A stretch of DNA of 64,000 nucleotides from Blattamonas nauphoetae (lineage: Eukaryota > Preaxostyla > Oxymonadida): the NCBI GenBank assembly GCA_033064195.1, contig JARBJD010000304.1, positions 1-64,000 of the forward strand, written 5' to 3'. The notes beneath the pieces were generated by a model. The model had not been told where the DNA came from and made no database searches. It saw only the letters and a list, made by a program, of their open reading frames with translations. Position numbers and translations under genes: made by a program. Shown here one piece after another: positions 43,801 to 54,352 of this stretch. The first letter of the stretch is position 1. Each line of letters begins with the position of its first letter.

Positions 43801-46800
43801 AGAGCGACCCAGATGTGTGAGAGATCAGCGGACACGACGCGAGTGTGAACGACGACAGTGAGCAGGAGTTCAGCGAAAGAGATCCCGAATGCACAACGAA
43901 GAGTGAGCCAGTGTGAACGGTCTCACCATTCGAGAATGCTGACGAGCTGGCAGAGGTGAACTGGATGCTGTGAAACGTGAGCTCCCCTTCTTTGACTGAG
44001 ATCCCTGAATCGAGAGCGACAGCGACTTTTCGCTGTGTGGTGTCCGATGATCGAACCGTTCGTGTGCCTTCCACTGTCATCACTCGTTCCAACGAGGAAG
44101 GCGACGAGAGAGTGATCACTTCGAGAGAGTTGAGAGAGGCCGATTCCAATGCTGCGTCGAGTGTGGTGCATTTGAACTTCGCTGATCCACAATTCGGATG
44201 ATCGACTGCGGATGAATCAGTGGCATTCACAACAATGACATCCGAAGGGGAGAACAGCCAATACACAATTGATCCGTTCCTCCACTTGTGGTTCTCAGCG
44301 AGAGACGCATCCTCGCCGAGATGTGTGGCGTGTTGATCACTTTGGAAACTGCTGTCCCAATTCTCAGGAATGATTTGTCGTTTGAAGTTGTCGCCTTTGA
44401 GATACAGAAAGATCCCTCTCTCCGACTCTTTCTGAACTGCAGTGAAATTGAGATTCTGAAATATGACATCGCCTGATGTCTCGACGACGATGATTGACGA
44501 ATTGAGAAGAGTCAGATTTCTGAAGGAGCTGTTGGTGATGGAGAAAGGAGCTGATCCAAGTCCTCCGACTTGTGACGGTGTTGGGTGAAAAGAGATCAGT
44601 GGGACGGTGAATGTGACAAGTGGTGAGTTGTAGTCTTTGTTGAAGCGAAAAGAAGAAAGAGAGAGCCCACTCCCGACAGACGAGACGAGAGATTGAGAGT
44701 AAGTGCCTGATTGGATGGTCACCTCACAACTAACCATCTCCAACCAGCTCTCACTGGACATGACTGAGACGAATGTGTGATTGCCGTGATGGTGGAACTT
44801 GAAAGACTGCATTGTGAGACGAGAATCTCCCAGAATGATGAACATGCTCGACCCTTCCGGACCTGTTGTGTTGAGCTTGATGTTCTGACCTCCTCTGAGC
44901 TTCATGTTTTCGTCTTCGAAAGACATCGAGTTGAACGTCGCATTTTCTTTCACAACAACGGAACGGGGATAGACTGTGCCGTTTGGATAGAACAATTGGA
45001 GATATCGAAAGGCATATTCGAGAGTTTTGCAGTCAGAGAACGAAAATCGGCACTGGGAGTCATTGGATCCGAAGCGAGGGTTTATGTTAATTTCGGGATA
45101 AGCGATGAAAGTGGCGATTCGGGTCCATTCATCTTTGTTGTGTTCTTTGGTTATTCCTTCCACTTCGAGGTGAGGCCAGTCACTCCGCGATTCTCCTCCG
45201 CATCCCTTCAGACGATCAGGTCCTTCCTCGCCCAGAACAGATTCCTCAACAAAAACATCGTTTCCGAATGCTGCCGTGTTGTTCTCAAACGCGACACAGA
45301 CTAAATTCACAGGAGTCTTCGCAGTTGTGGTTCCTTTCACACAAATTGCTCCTCCTCTCCCCACATCCACTCCATTCTCATCAGTCGCTGTGGCCCTGCT
45401 GCTCTTGATGAGAGAGTAGAATGCTGAACTGTACTCCGACGAGAGCTGATTGTCTTCGTCCAGTTCCACAAAAAGCACACCACCATGCTGTGCTGAACAA
45501 GAAGAGAATTCAGATCGTCGGATTGTCACGTTGCATGAAGTGAAGAATGCGAAACCACCACGCTGGGCTGAACATGACGAGACTTTCAGAGTTGAGAGGG
45601 TGACATTGGATTGCTTTGCGAACAGAAAACTTCCATCGCATTTCGAGTTGATGTTCGTGATTTGATAATAAGAATCGTGTTCGATTTGAAAAGTACTCAT
45701 TCCTTCGAGATGAAGAAACGGCTGAGTTGTGAGAGAAACAGAGGACACAGGGGTTGTTTTCCAAGTGAAGTTTCCATCATTTGCTGATCGAATGTGTTGG
45801 ACAAAAGAGACACCATTCAGAGTCAGACCAGATGGGATGGTGACACGCCAGAAGAGTGTGGATCGTCCTGCAGAATCGACAAAAGAGTGAGTGAGTGTTT
45901 TATTTGTGAATGTGATTCCAACATAATTCAGCGATATGGACGAAGCTTGATCGATGGAGAAAGCAGTGTTCTTTAGCTCTGAGACGGAAAGGTCAAGACT
46001 ACTTAGTAAAAGTGAGGCGTTGAGAAGACAACAGAATATCTCGTTGCTTGGTTGTGTGATGGTGATTGTACAGCCAGAGTTGAGAGAAGCACTAACTGAT
46101 GCATTCTTGAGAGAGAATGGTGTCATCGTGTCGTTGTACGTTAAACTGGTGATGATGGCTGTGTGGACGTTGTTGTGGAGACGAGAGCCGAGGAGGAACT
46201 GGAGTGTGAGATCAGACAGACGAGATTCGTGAAGCATGTTTGGAGAGGACCAAGCGAGTGGCATGTCGAGTCCGTTGGGTGCAAAGTGGAGGGTGTGAGG
46301 CGGTGGAACGTGTGGATGTGAATCATTGACGAGGAAGGGGAGTTTAGAGAAGGATTCAATCGTTGTGAAATTGAGATTGAGTTGGTCGTCTGAGAACTTT
46401 TTCAGAACAACATCGTCTCCCCTCTCTGCCTCGTTCAGTCCCGTCCCTGCTGAGTTCTGATCAAATTGGCATCCTTCCATTGAAAGGCTGCTTGTTGTGT
46501 TTGTCGACACAATGTCAATCGCTCCTGCTCGACCATTCGATGAGCATCCTCCAAATTTGCAGAATTGGATGGAAATTGATCCACTCGTTCGACCTTCCAC
46601 ACAACTCCCACTTTGCAGCGATCCATCGATAGGTGGTGTGGGAGGGTGGGTGCGAGAGGTACTCAAGAAGACTGTGTCTTTCAGGAACATTGATCCATTT
46701 CCCGACACAATGATCAACGCTGACGAACCAGCGATGAAAGAGAAACGAGAATGGAAGAAGCGAATCGTTCCAGCTGAAAGACAAAACAACTCCTTCGTTC

Positions 46801-49522
46801 GATCCTGTTTGGCATAAACCACAATCGTCTTCAAGGAGAGGTTTCCTTCTTCGTTCATTGAGACAAGTGGACAGGAGGACGAGGAAGGAATGAGAGTAAT
46901 CGAGCGAAGTGTCAGACTGGCACCAGCCTCCACCTCGAGTTCGGCTGTCAACTGTGTTGTGTGAGGACGAGGCGATTCGTCAGACGTCACGTGCACAGTT
47001 TCTGTTCCGTTTCCGACAATCTCGACGTCGGTTTGGATGGAAAGAATTGCGTTTTCGGTGAAAGGTCCATCGGAAAGTGAGAGGATTGTTGAACTGTCTG
47101 GCACAAGTGACTGAATTGCTTGTCGAAGTTTGTCGTTTGTCTCCACTGGATTCCCATCTTCATCTGCATCCACCTTCAGTTTGATCTCATCCTTTGCTTT
47201 TGGAGTCCGAATGACTTCGAAGAGAGGGCATTCTGTGATTGTGTTTCTGTCAGTTGTCACTCCGATCGACCGAGTCGACGTGCAGTTGATCACCGAAGAC
47301 TCGTTGAGGAATGATCGACCGGCCTGGATGAATTCGAAATCAGCCTTTGTTGTCTGTTCGAGCTCAAATCGACAGTCTTCCAAAAGAACTGATCCATTCG
47401 TCGTGAAGACAAGGAAATTCGAGTATGGTCCGAAGACAGTGCAGAAAGTGGATGAAAACGCGTTGAAAGCTGACTCGAATAATTTGAACAGCGTTGAACC
47501 TGAACGTGACAGTTTGCAGTCGTTCATTGTGCACGTGTCCAGAGTGAGAGATGTCTTATAAGAACACTGCATCAACTCATCTTTATGAAAGTCACAACAA
47601 TCGAACAGGCAGCTCTGGAAGATCACGAAACAAGGTCCCCTCGTCTCGAGGAGACGATCTGAATTTGGAATGGGGAGTGTGTGGAAGACGGTTCCGAGAA
47701 AACATAAGTTGGGTGAGTCTTTCGTGGATTGGATTCCGAACTGGTCGAACGTGGAATCGACAAAGAGGAGAGGGTCGTGCGGAGTGACAACATTATACTC
47801 GACAACCAACGAACCGTCTTCAAGATTCGATCGAGTCACCACGAGTGGTTGGGCACCCGAAACTGAAGAGAGACTGAAGAGCGATGCTCTGTTGACGATT
47901 TCGGTGTCAGAGACGCTCAATCCGCCAGATCCGAAGTCACAGTAGCGGATGTTGAGAGAAGAGCCACTTGAATTTCCATCTCCCTGAAGACGGCAGTTGC
48001 TGATGGTGACATGTGAGGATGTGTCTCTCAGATTGTGAATGGCGACGAACCCTCCGTTTTCCTGACGGGATTTCCCTCCGGAAAGAGTGAAGTTGGAGTC
48101 AACAATGGAGTGAGATGCTGATGTGTACGAAATCCCAACCCCTCCACCAAATTGGTCTCTGTTCACTTCATTTCCGGGATACCAATCTTTGAAGGAACAC
48201 GACGAGACGAAAAGAGAGGATCGGATGAATGTGAAGTCTAATCCTTTCAAAAGAATGCATCCCCCAGAAACGGCCCAATAGGAGTCTGGGACAGTCACTG
48301 AGCAGTTGATGAAGGAACAATTATGAACAGTGAGAGATGTTGAATCTGTGGTGAGGATCAACGCTGATCCGCCATCGCGGTTCACGCTTGGGTTGTAGTT
48401 CATGTTCTGGAAGGTGCAGTTGTCGAATGTTGTGGTGGTTGTGATGTTCAGGCGAGAGTGGTTCAGCTTGACATCGAATGTTTTGTTTTTGACGAGATCA
48501 TCGTTGGAGGAGAGTGAGGAAGGGTGGAGATGAGAGGAGACAGGTCGCTCCTCGGATGATGTGCTGCACCATCTGAATGTCGTGTTCGAGCACAGCACGC
48601 TCCCTCCGCTGTTCATGTCCCGCACTGTCGATCCGCTCAGATGGTTGTTGCTCCCCCAAACCGAGCTCCCAATCATTTGTTGACGAAACGAAGGCGAGGC
48701 AGAAGTGACAGAACCAGGAAGCGACGAAACATTGCGAAACGAAATTCCGATGAATGCTGTTGTGACACCAGAAAACATCAAAAATTCCGTTCGGTCCGCT
48801 CCTTCCCCCACTCCAATCCCATCTTGTCCAATGACATGCTGGTTCTCCACATTGCTGTTCAACATTGACAGGAAGATCCGTTCATGTCCCTCCAATCCCC
48901 GAAAATCTGACAAAATTGCCCCCACTCTGCCTGATTTTGAGTGGATCGCACAGCTGGTGAGTGTGATTGTCGTGTCCAGGTCCGAGAACTCCTCCATCCT
49001 CTCGACTGTCATCAATGGTCCCTCACCACTTCGAATGAACTCAATGTGCGATGCACGAACAGTGGATGAACAGATCGAGGCGAATAACACTTCTGAGTTT
49101 GTCGTTTTGTGATCGAGTTCCATTCTCACTTGGGAGAGAGAAAATGTTGAATTTCTGGCAGTGAACAGGCGAAATTGATAAGATTGAAGATTTGACCGTT
49201 GTTGAGAAAGTGAGAATTGTTCATTAGAACTTGGCGATTCGAGAATGATGGACGTGTCGTTCTGCCCATTCAACGACAGAACCGACGATATCACTTCGAA
49301 ATTCAAACATTTTACTTCGGTGTTAGGCAGTTGGAGAATATAATCAGCAGCACAATATTCGTCCTTTCGAACAAACGACCGAAGAAAATCTGTGAGTCCA
49401 ACCGTTGCAGATGGTGGCAATACGCATGATATCGACATAAAAATGAGGAGGATGCACATGGAGGGAAGTAGAATTGTTGGGAAGGGGATTCTCGCCCACG
49501 CTAAGGAAATGGAGATGTTCAA
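40859..49522 (-). CDS. giant beta-helix surface protein with pseudokinase tail, 2,887 codons
   Basis: One uninterrupted frame. The first ATG (49,522) gives a long N terminus; a second in-frame ATG at 49,459 (MCILLIFMSISCVLPP) gives a more typical signal peptide. The ectodomain consists of right-handed beta-helix rungs in several blocks. Later blocks open with a cysteine header (CRFSFSDCKTLEYAF, CGSAKFKCTTLDAAL, CGYRNVWCSSVERAI). A membrane helix lies at about residues 2550-2577, followed by a basic stop-transfer stretch CRRQQKKK. The tail (about 2690-2865) is kinase-like: WSAPE, RLGLVLWELETG and CLSFDPNERPTL are present, but SSHW replaces HRD and there is no DFG or glycine loop. It probably sits at the cell surface as a receptor-like pseudokinase. 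It is the convergent relative of the plus-strand gene. Confidence 0.85.
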   Translation of the reverse strand: MNISISLAWARIPFPTILLPSMCILLIFMSISCVLPPSATVGLTDFLRSFVRKDEYCAADYILQLPNTEVKCLNFEVISSVLSLNGQNDTSIILESPSSNEQFSLSQQRSNLQSYQFRLFTARNSTFSLSQVRMELDHKTTNSEVLFASICSSTVRASHIEFIRSGEGPLMTVERMEEFSDLDTTITLTSCAIHSKSGRVGAILSDFRGLEGHERIFLSMLNSNVENQHVIGQDGIGVGEGADRTEFLMFSGVTTAFIGISFRNVSSLPGSVTSASPSFRQQMIGSSVWGSNNHLSGSTVRDMNSGGSVLCSNTTFRWCSTSSEERPVSSHLHPSSLSSNDDLVKNKTFDVKLNHSRLNITTTTTFDNCTFQNMNYNPSVNRDGGSALILTTDSTSLTVHNCSFINCSVTVPDSYWAVSGGCILLKGLDFTFIRSSLFVSSCSFKDWYPGNEVNRDQFGGGVGISYTSASHSIVDSNFTLSGGKSRQENGGFVAIHNLRDTSSHVTISNCRLQGDGNSSGSSLNIRYCDFGSGGLSVSDTEIVNRASLFSLSSVSGAQPLVVTRSNLEDGSLVVEYNVVTPHDPLLFVDSTFDQFGIQSTKDSPNLCFLGTVFHTLPIPNSDRLLETRGPCFVIFQSCLFDCCDFHKDELMQCSYKTSLTLDTCTMNDCKLSRSGSTLFKLFESAFNAFSSTFCTVFGPYSNFLVFTTNGSVLLEDCRFELEQTTKADFEFIQAGRSFLNESSVINCTSTRSIGVTTDRNTITECPLFEVIRTPKAKDEIKLKVDADEDGNPVETNDKLRQAIQSLVPDSSTILSLSDGPFTENAILSIQTDVEIVGNGTETVHVTSDESPRPHTTQLTAELEVEAGASLTLRSITLIPSSSSCPLVSMNEEGNLSLKTIVVYAKQDRTKELFCLSAGTIRFFHSRFSFIAGSSALIIVSGNGSMFLKDTVFLSTSRTHPPTPPIDGSLQSGSCVEGRTSGSISIQFCKFGGCSSNGRAGAIDIVSTNTTSSLSMEGCQFDQNSAGTGLNEAERGDDVVLKKFSDDQLNLNFTTIESFSKLPFLVNDSHPHVPPPHTLHFAPNGLDMPLAWSSPNMLHESRLSDLTLQFLLGSRLHNNVHTAIITSLTYNDTMTPFSLKNASVSASLNSGCTITITQPSNEIFCCLLNASLLLSSLDLSVSELKNTAFSIDQASSISLNYVGITFTNKTLTHSFVDSAGRSTLFWRVTIPSGLTLNGVSFVQHIRSANDGNFTWKTTPVSSVSLTTQPFLHLEGMSTFQIEHDSYYQITNINSKCDGSFLFAKQSNVTLSTLKVSSCSAQRGGFAFFTSCNVTIRRSEFSSCSAQHGGVLFVELDEDNQLSSEYSSAFYSLIKSSRATATDENGVDVGRGGAICVKGTTTAKTPVNLVCVAFENNTAAFGNDVFVEESVLGEEGPDRLKGCGGESRSDWPHLEVEGITKEHNKDEWTRIATFIAYPEININPRFGSNDSQCRFSFSDCKTLEYAFRYLQLFYPNGTVYPRSVVVKENATFNSMSFEDENMKLRGGQNIKLNTTGPEGSSMFIILGDSRLTMQSFKFHHHGNHTFVSVMSSESWLEMVSCEVTIQSGTYSQSLVSSVGSGLSLSSFRFNKDYNSPLVTFTVPLISFHPTPSQVGGLGSAPFSITNSSFRNLTLLNSSIIVVETSGDVIFQNLNFTAVQKESERGIFLYLKGDNFKRQIIPENWDSSFQSDQHATHLGEDASLAENHKWRNGSIVYWLFSPSDVIVVNATDSSAVDHPNCGSAKFKCTTLDAALESASLNSLEVITLSSPSSLERVMTVEGTRTVRSSDTTQRKVAVALDSGISVKEGELTFHSIQFTSASSSAFSNGETVHTGSLFVVHSGSLSLNSCSLSSFTLASCPLISHTSGSLSLISCELRSIERVSGKGSILSTTMTSEMILTMDGVQLYSMPCSSESPAVLLNFSSITLPSPFPSFSLTNLRFEGFRLEPKDHYVEIVGRNISNFICEGDTRFSGSYSNDSNVDYLWSVDEDLNLSVSLLFYLLPQEGPVRVKRRGFDIDRCGYRNVWCSSVERAISRTTDRVLSEIVILGDSDLSLAVSLSNNVSLTKGEEQAILHASSDGSLMTTPHRSLLMEELSISLPQTQTAEAVIIVAPSGSATLNTIVVRSTGGSDATLVCVTGGRADITDLVMESEMKENTNLMEIIDGKVSVDTLRAENGIALNSSIVWMKAGIVSVSEMSIVGVSSISGCLIHASGTSARVKDIALSHISFSSAPFLFSSLESCSLSNVSITDFSSGALIEGTDVKSLDIESSRFSRPTKIKPEPNEEMSDICWWKDSHITLDNCSSAFHSVEMKHLPQGAVSIVGGELTLTSCTFIDNSPSNADFPSLCRNVLCSDGKVSIETIGGGDGLSSPHHWISTNDCSVEKEDKILPAPFFVPTLSSSKSTSKFDTTQEMYEIVLKGETLIPCGLSLEVFERLALSETEFSEGDHIFVELDPSEVKSWKEDTIELSLHQSSLAELNIKHDLHCRVLFGENGKTDSFSLTGLKGNMSQAGRVVSIVIPIVCSVILLLIFLIVVLVLVCRRQQKKKEEEKPKAMSELDECQIEVKDEEMDVNSTIRPLLNTSDVTLHPSSLNMISNGVDQGQQEVSSFRQQFIEHVDALKCEGEPAVIRVDAKKTLYSALHFEKALALPKTEIRRQLVVGLNRLVQHNPFSDVLTQLSSHWILVDSSGSVCLKLDRNFNETDLTAHQIANRKKMREEDCRWSAPEQIDEEDRGHNKDEKEPHAVPFDPLKASVFRLGLVLWELETGLVPFGELDAVNASRQVKGGQVPLISNWEDTSLASIVEECLSFDPNERPTLSDLQKHFSSSSTNPDPSPIQQQPIASITVIG

Positions 49523-49579
49523 ACACAGAATGGTTTGATCGATCCCAAGTTCACTCTTTCATGGATCGTCTCGGTCTAA

Positions 49580-49587
49580 GTTTATTG
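49580..49587. repeat. 8-bp target-site duplication, left copy (13.5-kb element)
   Basis: GTTTATTG, repeated at 63,088-63,095. It lies 58 bp upstream of the first ATG of the giant minus-strand gene. Confidence 0.8.
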
Positions 49588-49751
49588 GGCATAATCCGAC
49601 CCCGTGCCCCCCTCCGGTATTTTGACAGCAGCTCTGTAACATTGCACTTCGCAGTGATTTTAGAAGCATACATCTATTTGAGACCGGGTTTTCGACTTAC
49701 AGACCAAATCTTAAAAATTACTGCTCGATCAAACTCACCACATGAAAACAC
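49588..49751 (+). repeat. left terminal inverted repeat of the 13.5-kb element
   Basis: About 164 bp, inverted copy at 62,924-63,087. The outer 130 bp match except one base (position 11); differences rise at the inner end. Confidence 0.85.
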
Positions 49752-49759
49752 ACCATTAC

Positions 49760-52600
49760 ACAAATTTCTAGTACCAACAATCACAAATATGAATCATGAG
49801 ATGATACAATGAAACAGAGCAAGAATAAAGTTGAGAATATCGACGTGACGAAAAATGAAGTAAGGCGGTATCGGGAACAACAGGCTGAGGATAGAAAAGC
49901 GATCACGAACAAGAGGAATGCACAAAATGACGTGAATTCCTGTTTTATCGCTTGAAACACGGAAGGCGTGTCCATACAGATGACGTCCGAGTTGTGCCTC
50001 CAAATCGGTGTTTCCTCCGGCTCGAACAATCATAGCTTGGATGCAGTGCGTTCCGAATGGATGGAGACAGATTTCGAAGGCTGTAGATGCTGTTAAGAGG
50101 TTGCCAAATTGGCGGAGAAGATCTTTGCTCGAAAGGTGGATTAAGATCTGCATGGTAAAGTGTCCAAAGCGATCCGAACATCAAAACACAAATTTCGGCC
50201 AAATTTCGGCGAAACTCAGTTGGAGAGTGAGCGAGAGGAGCGAAACGGATTCCGCTGACATTCCCACACGCGCTGCGAGAATGACCATGTCTGCCCGCGT
50301 CCCACGACCGTCTTTGTCCTGTCCTTCGATGCTTGTGAGTACTTCTTGATAAAATCGGCACCATTGCTGGGAAGAGAGGAGTGTTTCGGTTTGATCAACA
50401 ACTGCTGAAAAAGAACGGAATGGGTCTTGAATATCAACGTCAATTGGTGTCCGAAGAGCGTTGAAGTTGTGGGCGTTCACAGGGTGAAGAATGGAGATCG
50501 CTGGAGAGGTGTAGTTCGGAGTGACATGAAATGATGTTTGTTTCAGAATAACGAGCGGATGAAATTGGGGGATTTGTTGCGGAGGGTGCACAAAAGGGAC
50601 TTGAAGGGTATTTTTTGGATGCGGCCAAGATATTGTGTTTGGAGCTGACGAGAAAGAGGGTGTGAACTGTGGAGAGGAGATTTGCAGTTTAGAGTGAGAA
50701 GTGTCTTGCGGGCAATATGGTGTTGTGAATTTGGATCCTTGTTGGGGTGGGAAAACATATTTGGGAGTGGATAAATCATGCAAATGACTAGATTGAAAGT
50801 GGGGATGGGATGTCGAAGGGGACGCTATAGCAAGCTTTGGGTGATGCGATCCCGTCTTGATTCGAGGAACAAAACGTTTTACAACAGTTGGTGCAGTTCC
50901 TGTCGGTTCCGATGTCGATAGGCTTGGCAAAGGAACAATGGTTGGTTGAGGATTGGCGAGTGTTGTTGGCTGAATTTGATGGAGTGTTGGAGTCCTGTTT
51001 CGTTCACCATTGCCCATATCGTCGGTTGGATGTGGAAATATTTGTGTTGTTTCAGAGTCACTCTCCATTTTGCTTGAAGAAGACATCGGTGAAGTGTCCG
51101 TGAACGTCGCTCTCCTGTGGACTCATGATCATCAAACAGTGGTGTACCAGCATCTGAAAAACGATATTGGGAACCGCAAGTGTCATTGTCATTAATTTGA
51201 TTCGGGCTGGCTGAGAAAGATGGGTTGACCGATTTGCGAGGGATGACCTGTTGTTTGTGCGTGTGGTCGGTCTGGATCAACTGTGTCGCTTGAGAATATT
51301 CTCGGTGTCAGGCTGAGAGTTGATAATGTCTGCACATGGTCATAATCTTGTTGACATGGGGAGATTAATCCGTTAATTAAGGCATCGATATCATATGTTT
51401 TCGTGATGGAGTTGAAGAATGGGGGCTCGGAGGATTGGTCTGATAGAGAAGACTGGACATGTGAGCCTGAACACTGTTGAGGATAACCGGGAAAATGGTA
51501 TCCATGTGGGATGTCTTGCCTTGGTAGAGGACTGCTGGCTCAGAAGCTGCCAGGAATGATATTTTCTAGTCAAAGAACACACCTCAGGATCCCAGCCTGA
51601 ACAATGTGCACGGGAGCGATGATTCGATGTGCCTGTTGGTGGGGCTGATGCATTTGCAGATACACACCAAATTGGTACTGTTGGGCAAAGAAGCAGTACG
51701 CGTGCTGTATTAGCGCTTCGGACACTTCTACAGGAACCAGATGACAACTCCCAGGTTGGTGACACCGACTTTGATGAATACGTCCTGATTTGTGAGATGG
51801 ATCGCGACGAGATATAAGAGTATTGTTCGCCGATCATGTTGGGAGAGAAAGCGTGGGTGTCTTCACCTGGAAGGGTGTTTGGCGGTTGATAATCTCCGTT
51901 CTGTAAGTTGGCTTCCAGTTGGAACGATCTGCGTTGAACAGGAAGTAGAGTGTATGACTGCTGGTTGTCCAGTTGTGGGGCTTATTGTTTTAGGTGAGAT
52001 GGAGACTGTTTGATTTGATGTGACGGAAAATGGGATCGGTGGGAACCTGCTCGTTGTTTGGGCTGAAGTGATAGACTGAAAAGAAGAAAATGAGGGAATG
52101 ATGGATGCTGAATACGATTGGTTGTCCGTAGACGTCGAATCCTGGTGGATGGGTGCAGTTGGCAGCATGTTTCACGTTTTTGAACACCCAACCTTGATAC
52201 TCCTTCCACGCATCATGTATTTCTGAGAACAAAGAAGATGAAGCAATGACAGTGAGAGATGAGGCTGAAACAGACCTTGAATTGTGCGGTGCGAAATGAT
52301 AAGCAGAGTTGTTGTATTGAACGGTAGAATCTGGTGTTATTCCCACGTTCGTTCTGAACTGTTGATAAACGAGACAGAAAGCTAGACATACAAATGAGGT
52401 GATTTCGGTTGTCCAATTGTACGAATCCTGGAGTAACATTTGCGACAAGGATGAGCATAAGAGTTCAAAAATGGATGAGGAAGATGATTGACGAAGATGG
52501 TCAACGAAAGATTGTATTTCTTGTGACGTATGATTGATTGAATGGTGGTAGACAGTTCTGGAAGTTCATCCCGCAACCCCAGAATCGCTTGAGGCAGAGA
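49760..52600 (-). pseudogene. Pumilio-type (PUF) gene, truncated, with low-complexity N-terminal part
   Basis: Minus-strand exon-like pieces. 50,153-49,900 contains FEICLHPFGTHCIQAMI and SSDKTGIHVILCIPLV, the spelling of two PUF repeats, which bind single RNA bases in mRNA 3' UTRs. Upstream, 51,086-50,181 is a 301-codon frame rich in P, S, T and Q, as in the N-terminal region of many Pumilio proteins. The two could be joined by a short intron of about 50 bp ending CATGCAG near 50,150. Further minus-strand pieces lie at 51,391-51,837 and 51,863-52,576. Complete PUF domains have eight repeats; here only about two precede the end of the element, so the gene is cut short. Confidence 0.45.
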
Positions 52601-53178
52601 AAAAAATAGGTTGTTTCCTTTCTCATCAGCTGTGTTTTAGCATCGTCAAAGTGTGTTCGGTTTGAATCTTTTGATTTCTAGCTGACTCAGGAGCTTTTAC
52701 AGACAAATGATGCGGCATGAAGGAAATGCCAAGGAAGGCAACTACCAATTACTGTGCAGAGAGTGTTCTGAATGGTTTGGAGTGTGCGCAATACAGTTAC
52801 TTGTTGTACTTTTTTCTTCGATTTCGGTCTTGCCTAGTGCTGTTGTGACCACTTCATACGCTATCGTCAGTTTCGATTCTTTCGTCGAATGAGAATCTCC
52901 GATTTGCGGCTGTATCCATTGAACGAGGGAAACAGGAGGGTGAGTGTTGTGTGAGGCAGGTCCGAATTGTTGAAGGATGATAAGGTTCGTTAGGACACAT
53001 GAGGGAATTGCGTTGATTGGGATGATTGAGTTGAATGTGGTCAGCGCTTGTGAGAACGTTTATCGGACAAGGCTGAGGTATTGTGAAGGGGATGAAGAAA
53101 GGGGATCTTGAAAAAGCAGTGAAAGCGCTGGATATTTTGGTGGTGGAGTGCGTTGAGCATCAGGTGGGTCGATCTAAC

Positions 53179-53865
53179 TCAATGGATGAGGCGTGTCCAG
53201 ATCTCAGGTATTGAGATGAAGAGCAGAAACTTCTGACATGAGCGATGCTTTGACTGCTTCGCATCTCCAAACATGGTTCGGAGCGTGAACAGGACAGGTT
53301 TCACATCAATTTCGTTCACGTGTGGACCACAAGCTTCCACACTTTGATAAATCGAGGCAACTGGCTTGGTCCAGCAGCATGCGAAGAGTTCTTTTAAGAA
53401 GTCCGCAATCATGTTGAAGGGTATGCTGCGGACATTCAAAACGCGATCGCCAAGTTTGATCAATCTCAGATCCCATGTTTACGCTGATCTGGGGAGATAG
53501 TCGCTGAGGTCGGACAGAAGCAAGAGAATAGATCGCATACCAGGCTCAGCAGGATCCATTTTCTCTTGTTTTGACTGGGTCATCTGGAAGGAGTGGACGG
53601 AGTTCAGCTTCTCATATGCATTTCTTCTCGTGTCGATCGCATTCGAGTGTGTGGAGGGTGTGATGGAGAACACGTTGCACGAATTATCCACCAAAATTTT
53701 GAGATATGTCGACAGATGCGACCGAAAGTTTGTCGGCTGGTTCGTCAGGCAAGTGGACCCAAAGAAGTTTGTTTTGCTGTGATGGTACGTGCAGTCCTTC
53801 AGTACGGAAGGGATGAGAGTGAACATTTGATGAAAGTTGGAGAATATCAGCTGTCCGTTTCTCAC
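53179..53865 (-). other. coding-like fragments, unassigned
   Basis: Two adjacent minus-strand frames (53,179-53,463, with FNMIADFLKELFACCW; 53,479-53,865, with PGMRSILLLLSDLSDYL) look protein-coding. The second has a weak likeness to the end of an MIF4G domain. A plus-strand frame (53,593-53,925) overlaps. Between 52,600 and 53,170, and between 53,870 and 54,350, I see nothing I can support. Confidence 0.25.
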
Positions 53866-54352
53866 TGGACAGATCCGCTTCGATTCAGGTGTTCAGCACG
53901 CGCCCGGCCTTTCCCATATGTCTAGCCTGTAGAGACGAGAACGGTGAGAAGACGTTGTCGATTGTGATCTGAAAATAATTGAGGTTCGCCATTGGCAGTT
54001 GTTGGATGGTCGTCGATAAAAAAGAGTTCCGGGTGGTGGAAAAGCAAATTCAGGAGTTGGGGTTTGACGAAAACATCGACCGATCGAGAAGTCCTTGCAG
54101 TGGAATTTTTACTGACAGAGGAAGAGGACGTGTCGTCGATGATATGTTCAAAAGAAAGAAACGTTGCGAGTGTGAACGTTGTGATTGTGTTGTTAAAGAA
54201 AGAATGGCACAGAGAATGACTAGATGAGTGACTAAATCAGTGACGTGTGGTTTGGTGGTGTAAATGCTTCGACTCGTGGATGAGAATGTGGGATGAAGAG
54301 TTGTCTAAATCAATGTGAAGAATGTATGAAAACAAAGAGTGAAACGAGAGAT

